In this document: positions 27,226 to 36,807 of the stretch, one piece after another
Position numbering within the stretch: the first letter of the stretch is position 1
Layout of the letters: every line of letters starts with the position of its first letter
Assembly (NCBI RefSeq): GCF_001590685.1
Contig: NZ_CP014616.1
Coordinates: 3,099,001 to 3,163,000 of the forward strand
Reading direction: 5' to 3'
Length of the DNA stretch: 64,000 bases
Source: Sporosarcina psychrophila
Lineage (GTDB): Bacteria; Bacillota; Bacilli; Bacillales_A; Planococcaceae
Position numbers and translations under genes: made by a program
Notes under the pieces: model-generated
Database searches by the model: none
The model's input: only the letters and a program-made list of their open reading frames with translations
Told to the model about the DNA's origin: nothing

Positions 27226-28533
27226 TTACATTTCACTTAAATTCGGAATAGAATATATTTTTTTCGGTCTTCCGCGCTTACCCGTTGCCTCTTCAGTAAC
27301 TTCTATTAGCCCCATTTGTTCCATCTCATTTAATATTCTTCTTGTATTTCGATCTGTGTTTTTCAGAAGTGTCGTTATTAGTTCACTATTAAAACTTATT
27401 ATCTTCTTATATTTAATGAAAAAGTAAATCTTCGCCGGAATTATTGGCGTATATTTATTTTCTTCCAGAATTTTTTTCCATGCCTCTGGAAGTTTATCTG
27501 CTGTAAAGTTATTATTCTCCTCCAGAAATACATTCATTATTTCTTTCATTTGATTGACAAATATTATTTTTTTGCTTTGATTTTTTTTGTGTTCTTCAAA
27601 GGAGTGTCCTACATTTTGCATTGCTTCATATACAGTATGTCCTGAGCCAATCCCGATTTTCAGTTCAATTGAAGTTTGTAGTTCAACTTTATTCACTAGT
27701 TGACTAAGTGATTCATTCAGATACAATAATTCAAAATCACCATAGGTTGTGTAAATTTGAAAACGATCTTCATTGGAACTGTCGAGAACGCCATTTAACT
27801 TTTCGGCAACTTTCAATAATGCAAGTTCAAGAGTTAATCGTTTTTTTTTCGCTTCGTATGTGTTAAGTGCTGTTATCCTTTCTTTATTTATTTGCTCGAT
27901 TCCAATAATCGCAACTTTTGATTTTTCAAAGATTTGACTTGTAGCTCGGGAGACAAGTAAATTAAAGACCGTTTGTATTGCTAGTTGGGAAGGTACGATT
28001 CTATAACAAGGGATTCCTAACTTTTGCAACTCTTCATAAACAGTTAATAAACAAGTTACTGCAACTTCCGTATTTTTTTCTTTATAATTTTCAACATGAA
28101 ATTCAATGATCTCTACATACGTTTGTTTCCTTTCATATGGGAATAACTCAATTTTCAAAGTGGTTAAGCTATACTCTCTTAGCAGCTGTTGAATTGTTTC
28201 ACCTTCAATTGAATCTACACTAATTGAAGATGTCGTTTTCTTTCGCTCAAGGAATATTTTTAATAACGTCCCTAAAAAAGCAATTCCGTATAGTGGTGGA
28301 AAAAAACCTTCGTTTTCCTGTATCCAGCCTTTATCAAGTGCATAATAATAAGGAGTTTGTCCCGAAAAAATCCACTGTGCTACATCATACTTATTGTCAT
28401 TAATAATATGCTCCAATTCATCTCGATGAAAGTATTCAAATTCGACTAACTCAATTCGGAAATCGGCACTTGCGACTTCTTTTATTTGATTTAGAGAATC
28501 GCGAGGTCCAATTGCACCAATTCGGATTTTCAA
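27226..28533 (-). CDS. Winged-helix regulator with GGDEF-like central region, of the peptide cluster
   Basis: A 435-aa cytosolic protein. The N-terminal ~200 residues alternate strands and helices like a periplasmic-binding or GGDEF-adaptor fold. In the middle, IGIGSGHTVYEAMQNVGHSF resembles the strand-helix of GGDEF/GTP cyclohydrolase III folds. The C-terminus is a winged helix (TTLLKNTDRNTRRILNEMEQ and a GKRGRPKKIY tail). I infer a transcriptional regulator that reads a small ligand and controls the transporter cluster. The start is a TTG that overlaps the stop of the preceding ATPase gene, so the two are translationally coupled. The family has no name that I can give with certainty. Confidence 0.65.
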   Translation of the reverse strand: MKIRIGAIGPRDSLNQIKEVASADFRIELVEFEYFHRDELEHIINDNKYDVAQWIFSGQTPYYYALDKGWIQENEGFFPPLYGIAFLGTLLKIFLERKKTTSSISVDSIEGETIQQLLREYSLTTLKIELFPYERKQTYVEIIEFHVENYKEKNTEVAVTCLLTVYEELQKLGIPCYRIVPSQLAIQTVFNLLVSRATSQIFEKSKVAIIGIEQINKERITALNTYEAKKKRLTLELALLKVAEKLNGVLDSSNEDRFQIYTTYGDFELLYLNESLSQLVNKVELQTSIELKIGIGSGHTVYEAMQNVGHSFEEHKKNQSKKIIFVNQMKEIMNVFLEENNNFTADKLPEAWKKILEENKYTPIIPAKIYFFIKYKKIISFNSELITTLLKNTDRNTRRILNEMEQMGLIEVTEEATGKRGRPKKIYSIPNLSEM

Positions 28534-29591
28534 CTTATCTCATGTCCGCTTAAAATAGGAGCCGATTCAGAAACACTCATCTTTACTTCATTAAAAAGTG
28601 GATGGTGACATGCAACAGAGTGACCAGGAAGTATTTCTCGATATTCCGGGCTTTCTGTTTTACATATATCAGTCGCATACGGACACCTTGGATGGAAGTG
28701 ACAACCACTTGGTGGATCGCTTGGATTTGGTATTTCACCTTCGATGAGCTGATGCCTTTTCCGCAACTTGGGATCTGGAATAGGTACAGAATCTAACAAT
28801 GCATGTGTATACGGATGTAGTGGATTTACAAATAATTCATCCCGATCTGCTAATTCCACCATACGACCTAAATACATGACGCCAATTCGATCGCTAATAT
28901 GTCGCACAGCTGGCAATCCGTGAGCTATAAAAATGTACGTCAAATCCATTTCTTTTTGTAATTTCTTCAGTAAGTTCAAAATTTGAGCTTGAATCGAAAC
29001 ATCTAAAGCAGAAACAGCCTCGTCACAAACAATTACTTTTGGTCGTAATGCGAGTGCACGTGCAATTCCAATTCGCTGGCGTTGTCCTCCACTAAATTCA
29101 TGTGGGTATCTTTTTAACTGATGTTCTCCAAGTCCAACTAGCTTCATTAAGCTGAGAACTTCATCACGTAATTTTTTTCCAGATGCAATCTTATGAACAA
29201 CTAAAGGTTCCCCAATAATTTCTTCAACCTGCATTCTTGGATTAAGGGAAGAGTATGGATCTTGGAAAATTACTTGTAAATCTCGCCTAGCTTTACGAAG
29301 TTCTTCGTGACTAAGCGAGGCAATATCTTTATTGTCAAAATATATATTTCCTTCCGTTGCATCAAGTAAGCCAAGCATTAGTTGTCCAGTTGTAGACTTT
29401 CCACAACCAGATTCTCCAACAATTCCAAGTGTTTCTCCTTCAAATACTTCAAAGTTCAAGCCGTCAACCGCACGGACCAATGTTGTGGTTTTCTTGATAT
29501 AACCTTTTGTAATTGCAAAATGTTTCTTTAAATTGCGCACTTCCATAATTACTCTTTTTTCTGATGTGTTTGTGTCATTTACTAACTCCAT
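28530..29591 (-). CDS. Oligopeptide/dipeptide ABC transporter ATPase (OppF/DppF type)
   Basis: A 353-aa ATPase with Walker A GESGCGKST, signature LSGGQ-type (FSGGQRQRIGIARALAL), Walker B VIVCDE and the C-terminal oligopeptide-transporter domain with the CHFHPRCPYA cysteine cluster that may hold an iron-sulphur site. It pairs with the next ATPase to energise uptake. The ATG at 29591 follows AGGGGGTG; longer in-frame starts would reach into the OppD-like gene. It sits in a five-gene transporter operon. Confidence 0.92.
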   Translation of the reverse strand: MELVNDTNTSEKRVIMEVRNLKKHFAITKGYIKKTTTLVRAVDGLNFEVFEGETLGIVGESGCGKSTTGQLMLGLLDATEGNIYFDNKDIASLSHEELRKARRDLQVIFQDPYSSLNPRMQVEEIIGEPLVVHKIASGKKLRDEVLSLMKLVGLGEHQLKRYPHEFSGGQRQRIGIARALALRPKVIVCDEAVSALDVSIQAQILNLLKKLQKEMDLTYIFIAHGLPAVRHISDRIGVMYLGRMVELADRDELFVNPLHPYTHALLDSVPIPDPKLRKRHQLIEGEIPNPSDPPSGCHFHPRCPYATDICKTESPEYREILPGHSVACHHPLFNEVKMSVSESAPILSGHEIS

Positions 29592-29604
29592 CCTATTCAC
29601 CCCC

Positions 29605-30567
29605 TTATACTTTAATGCAGCGCTTCGCATGGGTAGAACTGACATACTCTAGCTCTGGATGTATTTTCGTGCACTCAGCATCCGCAAGTGGACATCTAGG
29701 GTGAAATTTACATCCGGTTGGCATATTCGCTGGATTTGGTACAGTTCCCTCTATTGAATAGAGGTTATCTACAACATCATGAATTTTGGGAATCGACGCC
29801 ATTAATCCACGTGTATATGGATGTAATGGATTTTCAAATAATTCAAAGACTGGTGCTTCTTCAACAATTTCGCCTGCATACATAACGATGACACGATCTG
29901 CAACTTCTGCAACAACGCCAAGGTCATGTGTAATCATCAAAATACCAGTATTTCCTTTTTCCTTTAAACTTCTCATAAGCGTTAAAATTTGGGCCTGTAT
30001 CGTTACATCAAGCGCAGTTGTGGGTTCATCCGCAATTAACAATTTAGGATTACATGATAATGCCATTGCAATCATCACCCGTTGTCGCATCCCCCCAGAC
30101 AATTGGTGTGGGAAACGCCCCATTGCTTTTTCAGCATCCGGAATTCCAACAAGTTCTAGCATTTTAATTCCTTTTTTCTGTGCTACTTCTTTTGATAATT
30201 GATTATGAACAATTAATGTTTCCCTTAATTGATAACCAATTGTAAAAACAGGATTTAAGGCTGTCATGGGTTCCTGAAAAATCATGGACATCTCTTTACC
30301 TCGTAAGGTTCGGTAATCTTTTTTGCTAATCGTACGTAAATTTTTTTCTTTGAATACCATTTCTCCATCGTACACTTCACCGTTTGGAGGGAGAATTCCC
30401 ATTAATGCGAGCGAGGTAACACTTTTCCCACTACCTGACTCTCCAACAATTGCCAACGTTTCTCCTTCATTCATAACAAACGATACACCATTCACCGTTG
30501 AAACGTATCCGTCTTCTGTTTTAAAGCGTACACGCAAGTCTTTAACATCCAAAATTTTAGTACACAT
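29605..30567 (-). CDS. Oligopeptide/dipeptide ABC transporter ATPase (OppD/DppD type)
   Basis: A 320-aa ATPase: Walker A GESGSGKS, signature LSGGMRQRVMIAMAL, Walker B LLIADEPTTALD, and the C-terminal CKFHPRCPLA motif of the family. It is the partner of the OppF-like ATPase, whose gene starts 13 bases after this stop. GAGGTGAG lies before the ATG at 30567, five codons inside the longest frame. Confidence 0.92.
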   Translation of the reverse strand: MCTKILDVKDLRVRFKTEDGYVSTVNGVSFVMNEGETLAIVGESGSGKSVTSLALMGILPPNGEVYDGEMVFKEKNLRTISKKDYRTLRGKEMSMIFQEPMTALNPVFTIGYQLRETLIVHNQLSKEVAQKKGIKMLELVGIPDAEKAMGRFPHQLSGGMRQRVMIAMALSCNPKLLIADEPTTALDVTIQAQILTLMRSLKEKGNTGILMITHDLGVVAEVADRVIVMYAGEIVEEAPVFELFENPLHPYTRGLMASIPKIHDVVDNLYSIEGTVPNPANMPTGCKFHPRCPLADAECTKIHPELEYVSSTHAKRCIKV

Positions 30568-30582
30568 AATCTCACCTCGCAA

Positions 30583-31488
30583 TTAGTCTATAAGTTTTGG
30601 ATCTAACACGTCTCGCAACCAATCACCTAGAAAAATAACACCTAAAACAGTTACAGTAATTGCAACCCCCGGGAATGTAGCGACCCACCAACTCGTTGCA
30701 ATATACTCTCGCCCATCACTTAACATAAGCCCCCATGAAACATCTGGTGATTGAATGCCGAGACCAAGGAAACTTAAACTCGCTTCTAAAATAATTGTTG
30801 AAGCTACATTTAATGTAGCAATCACGATAAATGATGAAATTACGTTAGGCAAAATATATTTCACGATAATCCGGTAATCCTTTGCTCCAATTGCTTTTGC
30901 AGAACGAACAAAATCTCTCTCTTTTACACTCAATGTTTCACTTCGTACCATTCTCGCGTAGACGACCCAAGAAGTTCCACCGAGTACGAGAATTAAAGTT
31001 GTAACACTTGGCCCCAAAACAGCGAGGATAATTAACATAAACAAAATGTTGGGAATCGCGAGGAATGAATCGACGGTTCTCATTATTATAAAATCCCATA
31101 TATTACCATAATATCCAGCGATAAGACCAAAGATAATCCCCAAAAATCCAGCTAGAATAACTGCACTAATTCCGACCAGTAAGGATATTCTTGAACCATA
31201 AATAATTCTACTTAATACATCACGGCCTAAATTATCTGTTCCTAATGGGAAATCCTTTGTTCCCCCTTCCAACCAAAATGGTGGAATAAGCCGATGCATA
31301 ATATCCGTTTTGGCAGGGTCATACATCGCTAAAATCGGAGCGAAAACAGCCATACCTGTCATTGCTAATACAATTAGAAGACCGACAAATCCAGTCTTAC
31401 TTCTAAGAAGTCTTAAAAAGAGGTTGTGAAGTTTACTCTTCTTTTTCCGATTAAGCATGTACTGAGAATTTTCAATTGTTTTAGTCAT
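30583..31488 (-). CDS. Peptide ABC transporter permease (OppC/DppC type)
   Basis: A 301-aa permease with a cytoplasmic N-terminus and the OppC N-terminal segment (FVGLLIVLAMTGMAVFAPIL), followed by five more spans and the ABC inner-membrane EAA loop EMVRSETLSVKERDFVRSAK-like region (RMVRSETLSVKERDFVRSAK). LGTDNLGRDVLSRIIYG is the hallmark of this subunit. GGAGGG precedes its ATG. It lies 12 bases after the OppB-like gene and just before the ATPases. Confidence 0.92.
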   Translation of the reverse strand: MTKTIENSQYMLNRKKKSKLHNLFLRLLRSKTGFVGLLIVLAMTGMAVFAPILAMYDPAKTDIMHRLIPPFWLEGGTKDFPLGTDNLGRDVLSRIIYGSRISLLVGISAVILAGFLGIIFGLIAGYYGNIWDFIIMRTVDSFLAIPNILFMLIILAVLGPSVTTLILVLGGTSWVVYARMVRSETLSVKERDFVRSAKAIGAKDYRIIVKYILPNVISSFIVIATLNVASTIILEASLSFLGLGIQSPDVSWGLMLSDGREYIATSWWVATFPGVAITVTVLGVIFLGDWLRDVLDPKLID

Positions 31489-31500
31489 GTAATTCCCTCC

Positions 31501-32415
31501 TTAATCGTACTTAATTCTTGGATCTAGGAGTCTATAGACAAGATCCGCGATTAAATTACTTAATATTACGAATATAGCAATTATAAATGTTGCTGCTTGT
31601 ACGACGCCCATATCACGCAAATTGACGGCCTGTACGAGTAATTGACCTAGACCTGGCCACGCGAAGACTGTTTCTGTAATAAGTGTTCCACCGATTAATG
31701 TCGATGTTTGCAAAGCCATAATTGTGACAACTGGTATTAAAGCATTTCGAAATGCGTGTCTGTTGACGACAATCGACTCTCTTAATCCTTTACTACGGGC
31801 TGTCCGGATGAAATCTTGCCCCAAAATTTCTAACATACTTGAACGAATTAGTCTTGTCATTTCAGCAGCAATTCCTGTCCCCAGTGTAATTGCCGGAAGA
31901 ACCAGATGCAAAAACCCTCCTTTTCCCGATACAGGAAAGAATTGAAAGTTAACGGCAAATACTAAGATGAGCATAATTCCTAACCAAAAACTTGGCATTG
32001 CCTTTCCTAGTACGGCCCCGCTCGTAATGAACAAATCCATGAAACTGTTCCTCTTTACAGCTGAGAGTATCCCTAGCGGAACGGAAATAAGAATTGCAAC
32101 AATCATTGAAGCAATTGCAAGCTGAAATGTTGCGGGCATTCGATCTAAAACAAGTTCTAGAGCGTCTGAATCATAGCGTAATGATTTTCCAAAATCACCT
32201 TTAACTAAATCACCTAAATAAGAAAAGTATTGAACAGGAAGTGGTTCATTGAAACCAAGGGCCTCCTTTAATGATTCACGTTCTACATCCGTGGCTGTTT
32301 CGGGGAGCATTAAGGAAACAGGATCACCCGTTACTCGAACTAATAGAAAAACGATTAGCGTAATGAGGAGAAGGACAGGAATCGTTTTCAACAAATTTTG
32401 AAGTAAATATTTCAT
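31501..32415 (-). CDS. Peptide ABC transporter permease (OppB/DppB type)
   Basis: A 304-aa permease with the typical start MKYLLQNLLKTIPVLLLITL, a large extracellular loop (ESLKEALGFNEPLPVQYFSY), five more spans and the EAA motif RSSMLEILGQDFIRTARSKG. Ribosome site GAGGAGG is strong. It is the first gene after the hairpin that ends the binding-protein gene, so its expression depends on read-through. Confidence 0.92.
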   Translation of the reverse strand: MKYLLQNLLKTIPVLLLITLIVFLLVRVTGDPVSLMLPETATDVERESLKEALGFNEPLPVQYFSYLGDLVKGDFGKSLRYDSDALELVLDRMPATFQLAIASMIVAILISVPLGILSAVKRNSFMDLFITSGAVLGKAMPSFWLGIMLILVFAVNFQFFPVSGKGGFLHLVLPAITLGTGIAAEMTRLIRSSMLEILGQDFIRTARSKGLRESIVVNRHAFRNALIPVVTIMALQTSTLIGGTLITETVFAWPGLGQLLVQAVNLRDMGVVQAATFIIAIFVILSNLIADLVYRLLDPRIKYD

Positions 32416-32440
32416 TCAAGTGTACCTCCTCTTTTAACAA

Positions 32441-32466
32441 AAAAAGAGGGGGAAATCCCCCTCTTA
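32441..32466 (-). terminator. Partial terminator between binding protein and permease genes
   Basis: On the minus strand AAGAGGGGG pairs with CCCCCTCTT, loop of four, followed by seven T. The stem begins in the stop codon of the binding-protein gene. Confidence 0.85.
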
Positions 32467-34029
32467 TTTCAATTTAATATCGTCTGCGTAGAACATTTCA
32501 TCCAATCTAGGTGTAAATTCAATTCGATCATTCACACCGTAAATTGACTCAAGTTGATATAGATAAATTTGTGGACGATCATCTGCTATAAACGCTTGTG
32601 CTAGTTTATATTGTTCTGTGCGCTCATCCAAGTTCATGTTAGACTCGGCAGTTTTCAACAAAGCCTCTGCTTCAGGGTTATTATAATCGGTTTCCCCTTT
32701 TGCTCTTTCAAATTGCAAACGATCTAATGCAAGAGAAGCATCAAACATTGAGTTACCATAACCAATGAAGAACATATCTCCGAATGTTCTTTCTGTATAT
32801 TTCACATTAAATGCACTCCACTCCAAGAGTTCGAGTTTAACTGTAATCCCAACTTCACCAAGCATCGCCACCATTAATTCTGAAGTTTCTTTATCTTTCA
32901 AGTAACGACCATTTGGTGCACTTAATGTAAGTTCAAGTCCATCTGCGTAGCCAGCCTCAGCCAAAAGTTCCTTTGCTTTTTCTGGATCATACAAAGTTTT
33001 ACCAAAAAGATCCTCATTTGCACCTACGTTACCTGGGGTTACACGTGTACGTGTAACTTGACCAGCACCGTTAAGTAGTGAATCTACAATTGCCTGCTTA
33101 TCAATTGCCAAATCAATTGCTTCTCGTACTAGTGGATCTGCTGTAACATTCCCTTCTCCAGTACGAAGTACAAGCATCATGACACGTTGTGTTGGTGTTG
33201 TAATTACAGAAGAACCATCACCTGCGTCAATACGCTCAACATCAGTTGGTGGAATGTTAACAGCAATATCTACTCCTCCAGTAAGAAGTTCAGAAACGCG
33301 AGTAGAATCTTCTGGAATTGCTCTAAATACAAGTTCGTCCCACTTAGGGGCTTCTCCAAAATAGTCTTTATTTGCTTCTAGAACGAGTCGGTCGTCTCTT
33401 TTCCACTCTTTTAATTTATATGGACCTGAGCCAACTGGTTCTTTCAAGAAAACCTCCCAGCCTTCTTTTTCAATATAATCTTTTGGAAGAATTCCTGAAC
33501 CAAGTCTAGACAAACGGTTTAGTAAAGCTGGTTCTGGATTTTCAGTGATAATATCAAATTCATAATCACTTTTTACCTTTATTTCTTTAATTTGTTTGTA
33601 ACTCCCAAATTCAAGCAGTGTTTCGTCTTTCGCGACACGTTCCAGTGTGAATTTCACATCATCTGCAGTCAATTCTTCACCATTGTGGAATTTCACGCCT
33701 TCTTTAAGTTTGAAGGACCATGTATTATCATCTATATTTCCCCAACTTTCAGCGAGATCTGAGATGAAACCCTCCGCACCACCATTTTTAACAAGGTAGT
33801 TGAACATATTTACATGCACTGCTTCTGTACTTGTCGTATTATGATTATGAATATCAAACGATGTTACATCTGTCCCATTTGCGATCGTTAGAATTTTTGA
33901 TTCATTCTCCACCGCTGTATCCCCGTCTTTATCCTTAGCTTTATCCGTGCTAGAGCTATCATTGTCTTTTGAACATGCTGAAACGATTAAAAGCAATACG
34001 AGTATAAATGTTAGCACATACTTTTTCAT
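32464..34029 (-). CDS. Solute-binding lipoprotein of the peptide ABC transporter
   Basis: A 521-aa family 5 solute-binding protein (OppA/DppA/hippurate-type). It begins with a lipoprotein signal peptide (lipobox VSAC, Cys19) and an acidic/serine linker, then the family signature LAESWGNIDDNTWSFKLKEG and VKFHNGEELTADDVKFTLER. The length is normal. It should sit on the outer membrane face and deliver a peptide-like ligand to the permeases. The surrounding M20 amidohydrolases hint at N-acyl-amino acids or dipeptides as ligand (inference). AAGAGGGGGG precedes the ATG. Confidence 0.92.
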   Translation of the reverse strand: MKKYVLTFILVLLLIVSACSKDNDSSSTDKAKDKDGDTAVENESKILTIANGTDVTSFDIHNHNTTSTEAVHVNMFNYLVKNGGAEGFISDLAESWGNIDDNTWSFKLKEGVKFHNGEELTADDVKFTLERVAKDETLLEFGSYKQIKEIKVKSDYEFDIITENPEPALLNRLSRLGSGILPKDYIEKEGWEVFLKEPVGSGPYKLKEWKRDDRLVLEANKDYFGEAPKWDELVFRAIPEDSTRVSELLTGGVDIAVNIPPTDVERIDAGDGSSVITTPTQRVMMLVLRTGEGNVTADPLVREAIDLAIDKQAIVDSLLNGAGQVTRTRVTPGNVGANEDLFGKTLYDPEKAKELLAEAGYADGLELTLSAPNGRYLKDKETSELMVAMLGEVGITVKLELLEWSAFNVKYTERTFGDMFFIGYGNSMFDASLALDRLQFERAKGETDYNNPEAEALLKTAESNMNLDERTEQYKLAQAFIADDRPQIYLYQLESIYGVNDRIEFTPRLDEMFYADDIKLK

Positions 34030-34043
34030 TCTTTTCCCCCCTC

Positions 34044-35264
34044 TTATTTGTTTAAAAATGATAGAGCTAAATTACTTAAAGCACCAATTCCAAACAATAT
34101 TGCTTTCTCATCAACATTAAATCGAGTTGTATGGATTCCATTGGAAGTAGAATCACCCGAACACGTACCTAACCGGAAAAATACAGACGGCACTTCTTGT
34201 GTGAAATATGCAAAGTCCTCTCCACCCATTGAGGGATTAGAGAAACCAACAGCATCTTTACCAAATGCAGATCTTGTTGTAGAAACGAAAAACGCTTTAC
34301 ACGCATCATCATTTTTTAAAGCTGGAGTTACATAATCATAATTTAAATTGCAAGAACCTCCAAATGCTTTTGCTATGTTCTCTGCGATTTGACTCATGTG
34401 TTCTTCCATAACTTCTCTTGTCTTTGGATTCAACGTACGAACAGTTCCATTTACAGTCACTGTGTTAGGAAGAATCGTCCCTTTTGTTCCACCTTGAATT
34501 TGTCCAACACTGAGCACAACTGAATCGAGCGGATCAATTTGTCGACTTACAATTTGTTGAAGTGCAACAAGAATTTGTGCAGTGATCATAACAGCGTCGA
34601 CCGCTAGATGCGGATGTGCTGCATGTCCACCTCTACCTGTTACTGTAAGTTCGAATATATCCACAGCAGCACCGCTGTAAACACCATTCGAAACAGAAAA
34701 TTCACCAACTTTTAATGAGGGTGCGACATGTAGACCGGCAATCATATCCATCACTGGATTTTCGAGTGCACCGTCTTCAATCATCTTTTTCGCACCGAAC
34801 CCAATTTCTTCAGCTGGTTGGAAAATTAGTTTAAGCGTCCCCTTTTCCAAGCCAATCTCGGAAAATACCTTTGCAACTCCTAACAAATTCGTCGTATGGA
34901 CATCGTGACCACATGTATGAGCTACGCCGTCATGAATGCTTCGATAGTTTTCATCGATTTCATCAAACATTGGCAAAGCGTCCATATCTGCACGTAAGCC
35001 AAGAACTCGTCCATCTTCTTTTCCCTTCAAAATCCCAATAACACCTGTTCCTCCAATACTTTCTTGCACTTCATATCCCCATTGCCTCAGATATGTAGCT
35101 ACCACTTTAGATGTTCGTTCTTCTTGAAAGGCTAATTCGGGATGTTGCCGTAAATCTCTCCGAATTTCAACAAGGTCGTCGTAGTTTGATAAAATTGCTT
35201 CGTATAATTGCGGATGTACATCTTTGAGTTTCTCAAAGTTCTCATTTATAACTTGAGTGACCAA
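34044..35264 (-). CDS. M20D-type amidohydrolase (N-acyl-amino acid / hippurate hydrolase family)
   Basis: A 406-aa hydrolase of the M20D branch: RRDLRQHPELAFQE, LGLRADMDALP, HTCGHDVHTT (metal ligands), FQPAEEIGFGAKKMIEDG (catalytic Glu pair), and GGEDFAYF near the end. Relatives cleave N-acyl, N-acetyl or hippuryl bonds of amino acids. A TTG at 35264 fits best because AGGGGGAT of the preceding gene's end is nine bases upstream; an in-frame ATG at 35303 would overlap that gene by 38 bases. It is coupled to the upstream M20 gene. Confidence 0.88.
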   Translation of the reverse strand: MVTQVINENFEKLKDVHPQLYEAILSNYDDLVEIRRDLRQHPELAFQEERTSKVVATYLRQWGYEVQESIGGTGVIGILKGKEDGRVLGLRADMDALPMFDEIDENYRSIHDGVAHTCGHDVHTTNLLGVAKVFSEIGLEKGTLKLIFQPAEEIGFGAKKMIEDGALENPVMDMIAGLHVAPSLKVGEFSVSNGVYSGAAVDIFELTVTGRGGHAAHPHLAVDAVMITAQILVALQQIVSRQIDPLDSVVLSVGQIQGGTKGTILPNTVTVNGTVRTLNPKTREVMEEHMSQIAENIAKAFGGSCNLNYDYVTPALKNDDACKAFFVSTTRSAFGKDAVGFSNPSMGGEDFAYFTQEVPSVFFRLGTCSGDSTSNGIHTTRFNVDEKAILFGIGALSNLALSFLNK

Positions 35265-35265
35265 C

Positions 35266-36639
35266 TTACTTATCCCCCTTTCTAAGATCCATTTCTTCTC
35301 CATATTTGAATATAAATGATGCCATCATTTTAATTCCATCAATAAAATCTTCAACACGGATGTTTTCATTTGGTGCATGTGTGTTGGACGTGAAATTACC
35401 TACTCCAAACGAAACTGCTGGAATACCGAATTTTTCAGTTAGTTCATACATAGGACCAGTTCCGGGCGTATTCGGAATCACATTTGGTGGTTGTTTCGTA
35501 TATTCCTCAATTGTCTCTAATACAGCTTTAACAATTATTTCAGATGGATGTGTACGTACTGCAATCTCTTTACCGAATGTTCGTATTCCAATATCACTAA
35601 ATCCTTCGGCATCCAGATAAGTACGCAATAATACCAATATTTTATTTGGTAGTTGGCCAGGTACAAGTCGAAAATCAATTTTTGCAAACGCTTCCGAAGG
35701 CAATACAGTTTTTGATCCCTCACCTGTATATCCACTTTGAATTCCACAAATATTACATGTTGGTTCAAAAATATGCTTTTTCTTCAATTCTTCACCTTTT
35801 AAGTTATTAATAAATTCATCAATACCCAAGTGTTCCAATAACTCAGTCTCACTTATTTTATATTGTCTGATCATTCGAGACTCTTCTTCGGAAATAGGAG
35901 TAATATCATTATAAAATCCAGGAATTAATATTCGATCTTGTGAATCTTTCAGTAGATTCAATGCTTTAATTAATCGCCAAACCGGACTCCCAATAATTGA
36001 AGCTTGAGCAGAGTGAAGATCTGTATTTGCACCTTTGGCAAAAAGTTCAACATATAACAATCCTTTAACGCCAAGCGATACTTCAAGACGATTCTCTGCA
36101 TCCCTATAACCAAATTCCCACACACAACCATCAGCATTAATTTTTTCACTATGTTTATCGGTGAATGCTCCGAGATTAATACTTCCAATCTCCTCTTCAC
36201 CTTCAAAGATGAATTTAATATCAATAGGCAATTCACCAACTACCTCTTTAATTGCATGAACTGCTGCCATACGTGCTATTAAGTTACCTTTATTATCAGC
36301 AATCCCGCGAGCATATAATCGATCCCCAACAAGTGTTGGTTCAAATGGTGGTGTATTCCATAATTCAATTGGATCTTCCGGTTGAACATCATAATGATTA
36401 TAAAAACTTAATATTGTATCTGTTTCTCCTGTTAAATGCGAGAAAACAACAGGTTGTCCACCAGTATCTAAAACTTCTGCATGAACATTGAACGCTTTAC
36501 TAAACAGATGCTCAAGATAAGAGACGCTCTCCTTCATCCCTCTATTTTGGGCAGCCACACTTGGAATCTCGCAAAATTCTGTGAGCCAATTTAAATAATA
36601 CTCACGATTTTTTTCAATATATTCATGTATAGGTTTCAT
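35266..36639 (-). CDS. M20-family dipeptidase-like metallohydrolase
   Basis: A 457-aa protein like M20 dipeptidases (CNDP/DapE-like): WLTEFCEIPSVAAQNRGM at the N-terminus, FYNHYDVQPEDP with the first metal His/Asp, YARGIADNKGN with the bridging Asp, FEGEEEIGS with the catalytic Glu, and NTHAPNENIRVED with the last metal His. It is the first gene of the minus-strand cluster, and likely hydrolyses the imported peptide in the cytoplasm (no signal peptide). The ATG at 36639 follows AAAGGTGATG. Confidence 0.9.
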   Translation of the reverse strand: MKPIHEYIEKNREYYLNWLTEFCEIPSVAAQNRGMKESVSYLEHLFSKAFNVHAEVLDTGGQPVVFSHLTGETDTILSFYNHYDVQPEDPIELWNTPPFEPTLVGDRLYARGIADNKGNLIARMAAVHAIKEVVGELPIDIKFIFEGEEEIGSINLGAFTDKHSEKINADGCVWEFGYRDAENRLEVSLGVKGLLYVELFAKGANTDLHSAQASIIGSPVWRLIKALNLLKDSQDRILIPGFYNDITPISEEESRMIRQYKISETELLEHLGIDEFINNLKGEELKKKHIFEPTCNICGIQSGYTGEGSKTVLPSEAFAKIDFRLVPGQLPNKILVLLRTYLDAEGFSDIGIRTFGKEIAVRTHPSEIIVKAVLETIEEYTKQPPNVIPNTPGTGPMYELTEKFGIPAVSFGVGNFTSNTHAPNENIRVEDFIDGIKMMASFIFKYGEEMDLRKGDK

Positions 36640-36737
36640 CAATTCAAGCTCATCACCTTTATCGGAAAATTTCCTAAATTACTTATACCGACTTTATATC
36701 GAATCCAGAATTATGTCAATAGATTTTATCGCAATTA

Positions 36738-36765
36738 TTGAATTAGTTAGATTTCTCTGTATAAT
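36738..36765 (+). promoter_or_regulatory. Sigma-A-like promoter for the divergent M20 gene
   Basis: TTGAAT and TATAAT are separated by 16 bases, about 40 bases before the ATG at 36808. On the opposite strand TTGACA at 36716-36721 may start the peptide-cluster promoter, although its -10 is unclear. Confidence 0.5.
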
Positions 36766-36807
36766 ATAAACAATGCTATAGAAAAAATAAAAAATGAGGA
36801 GAAATGG

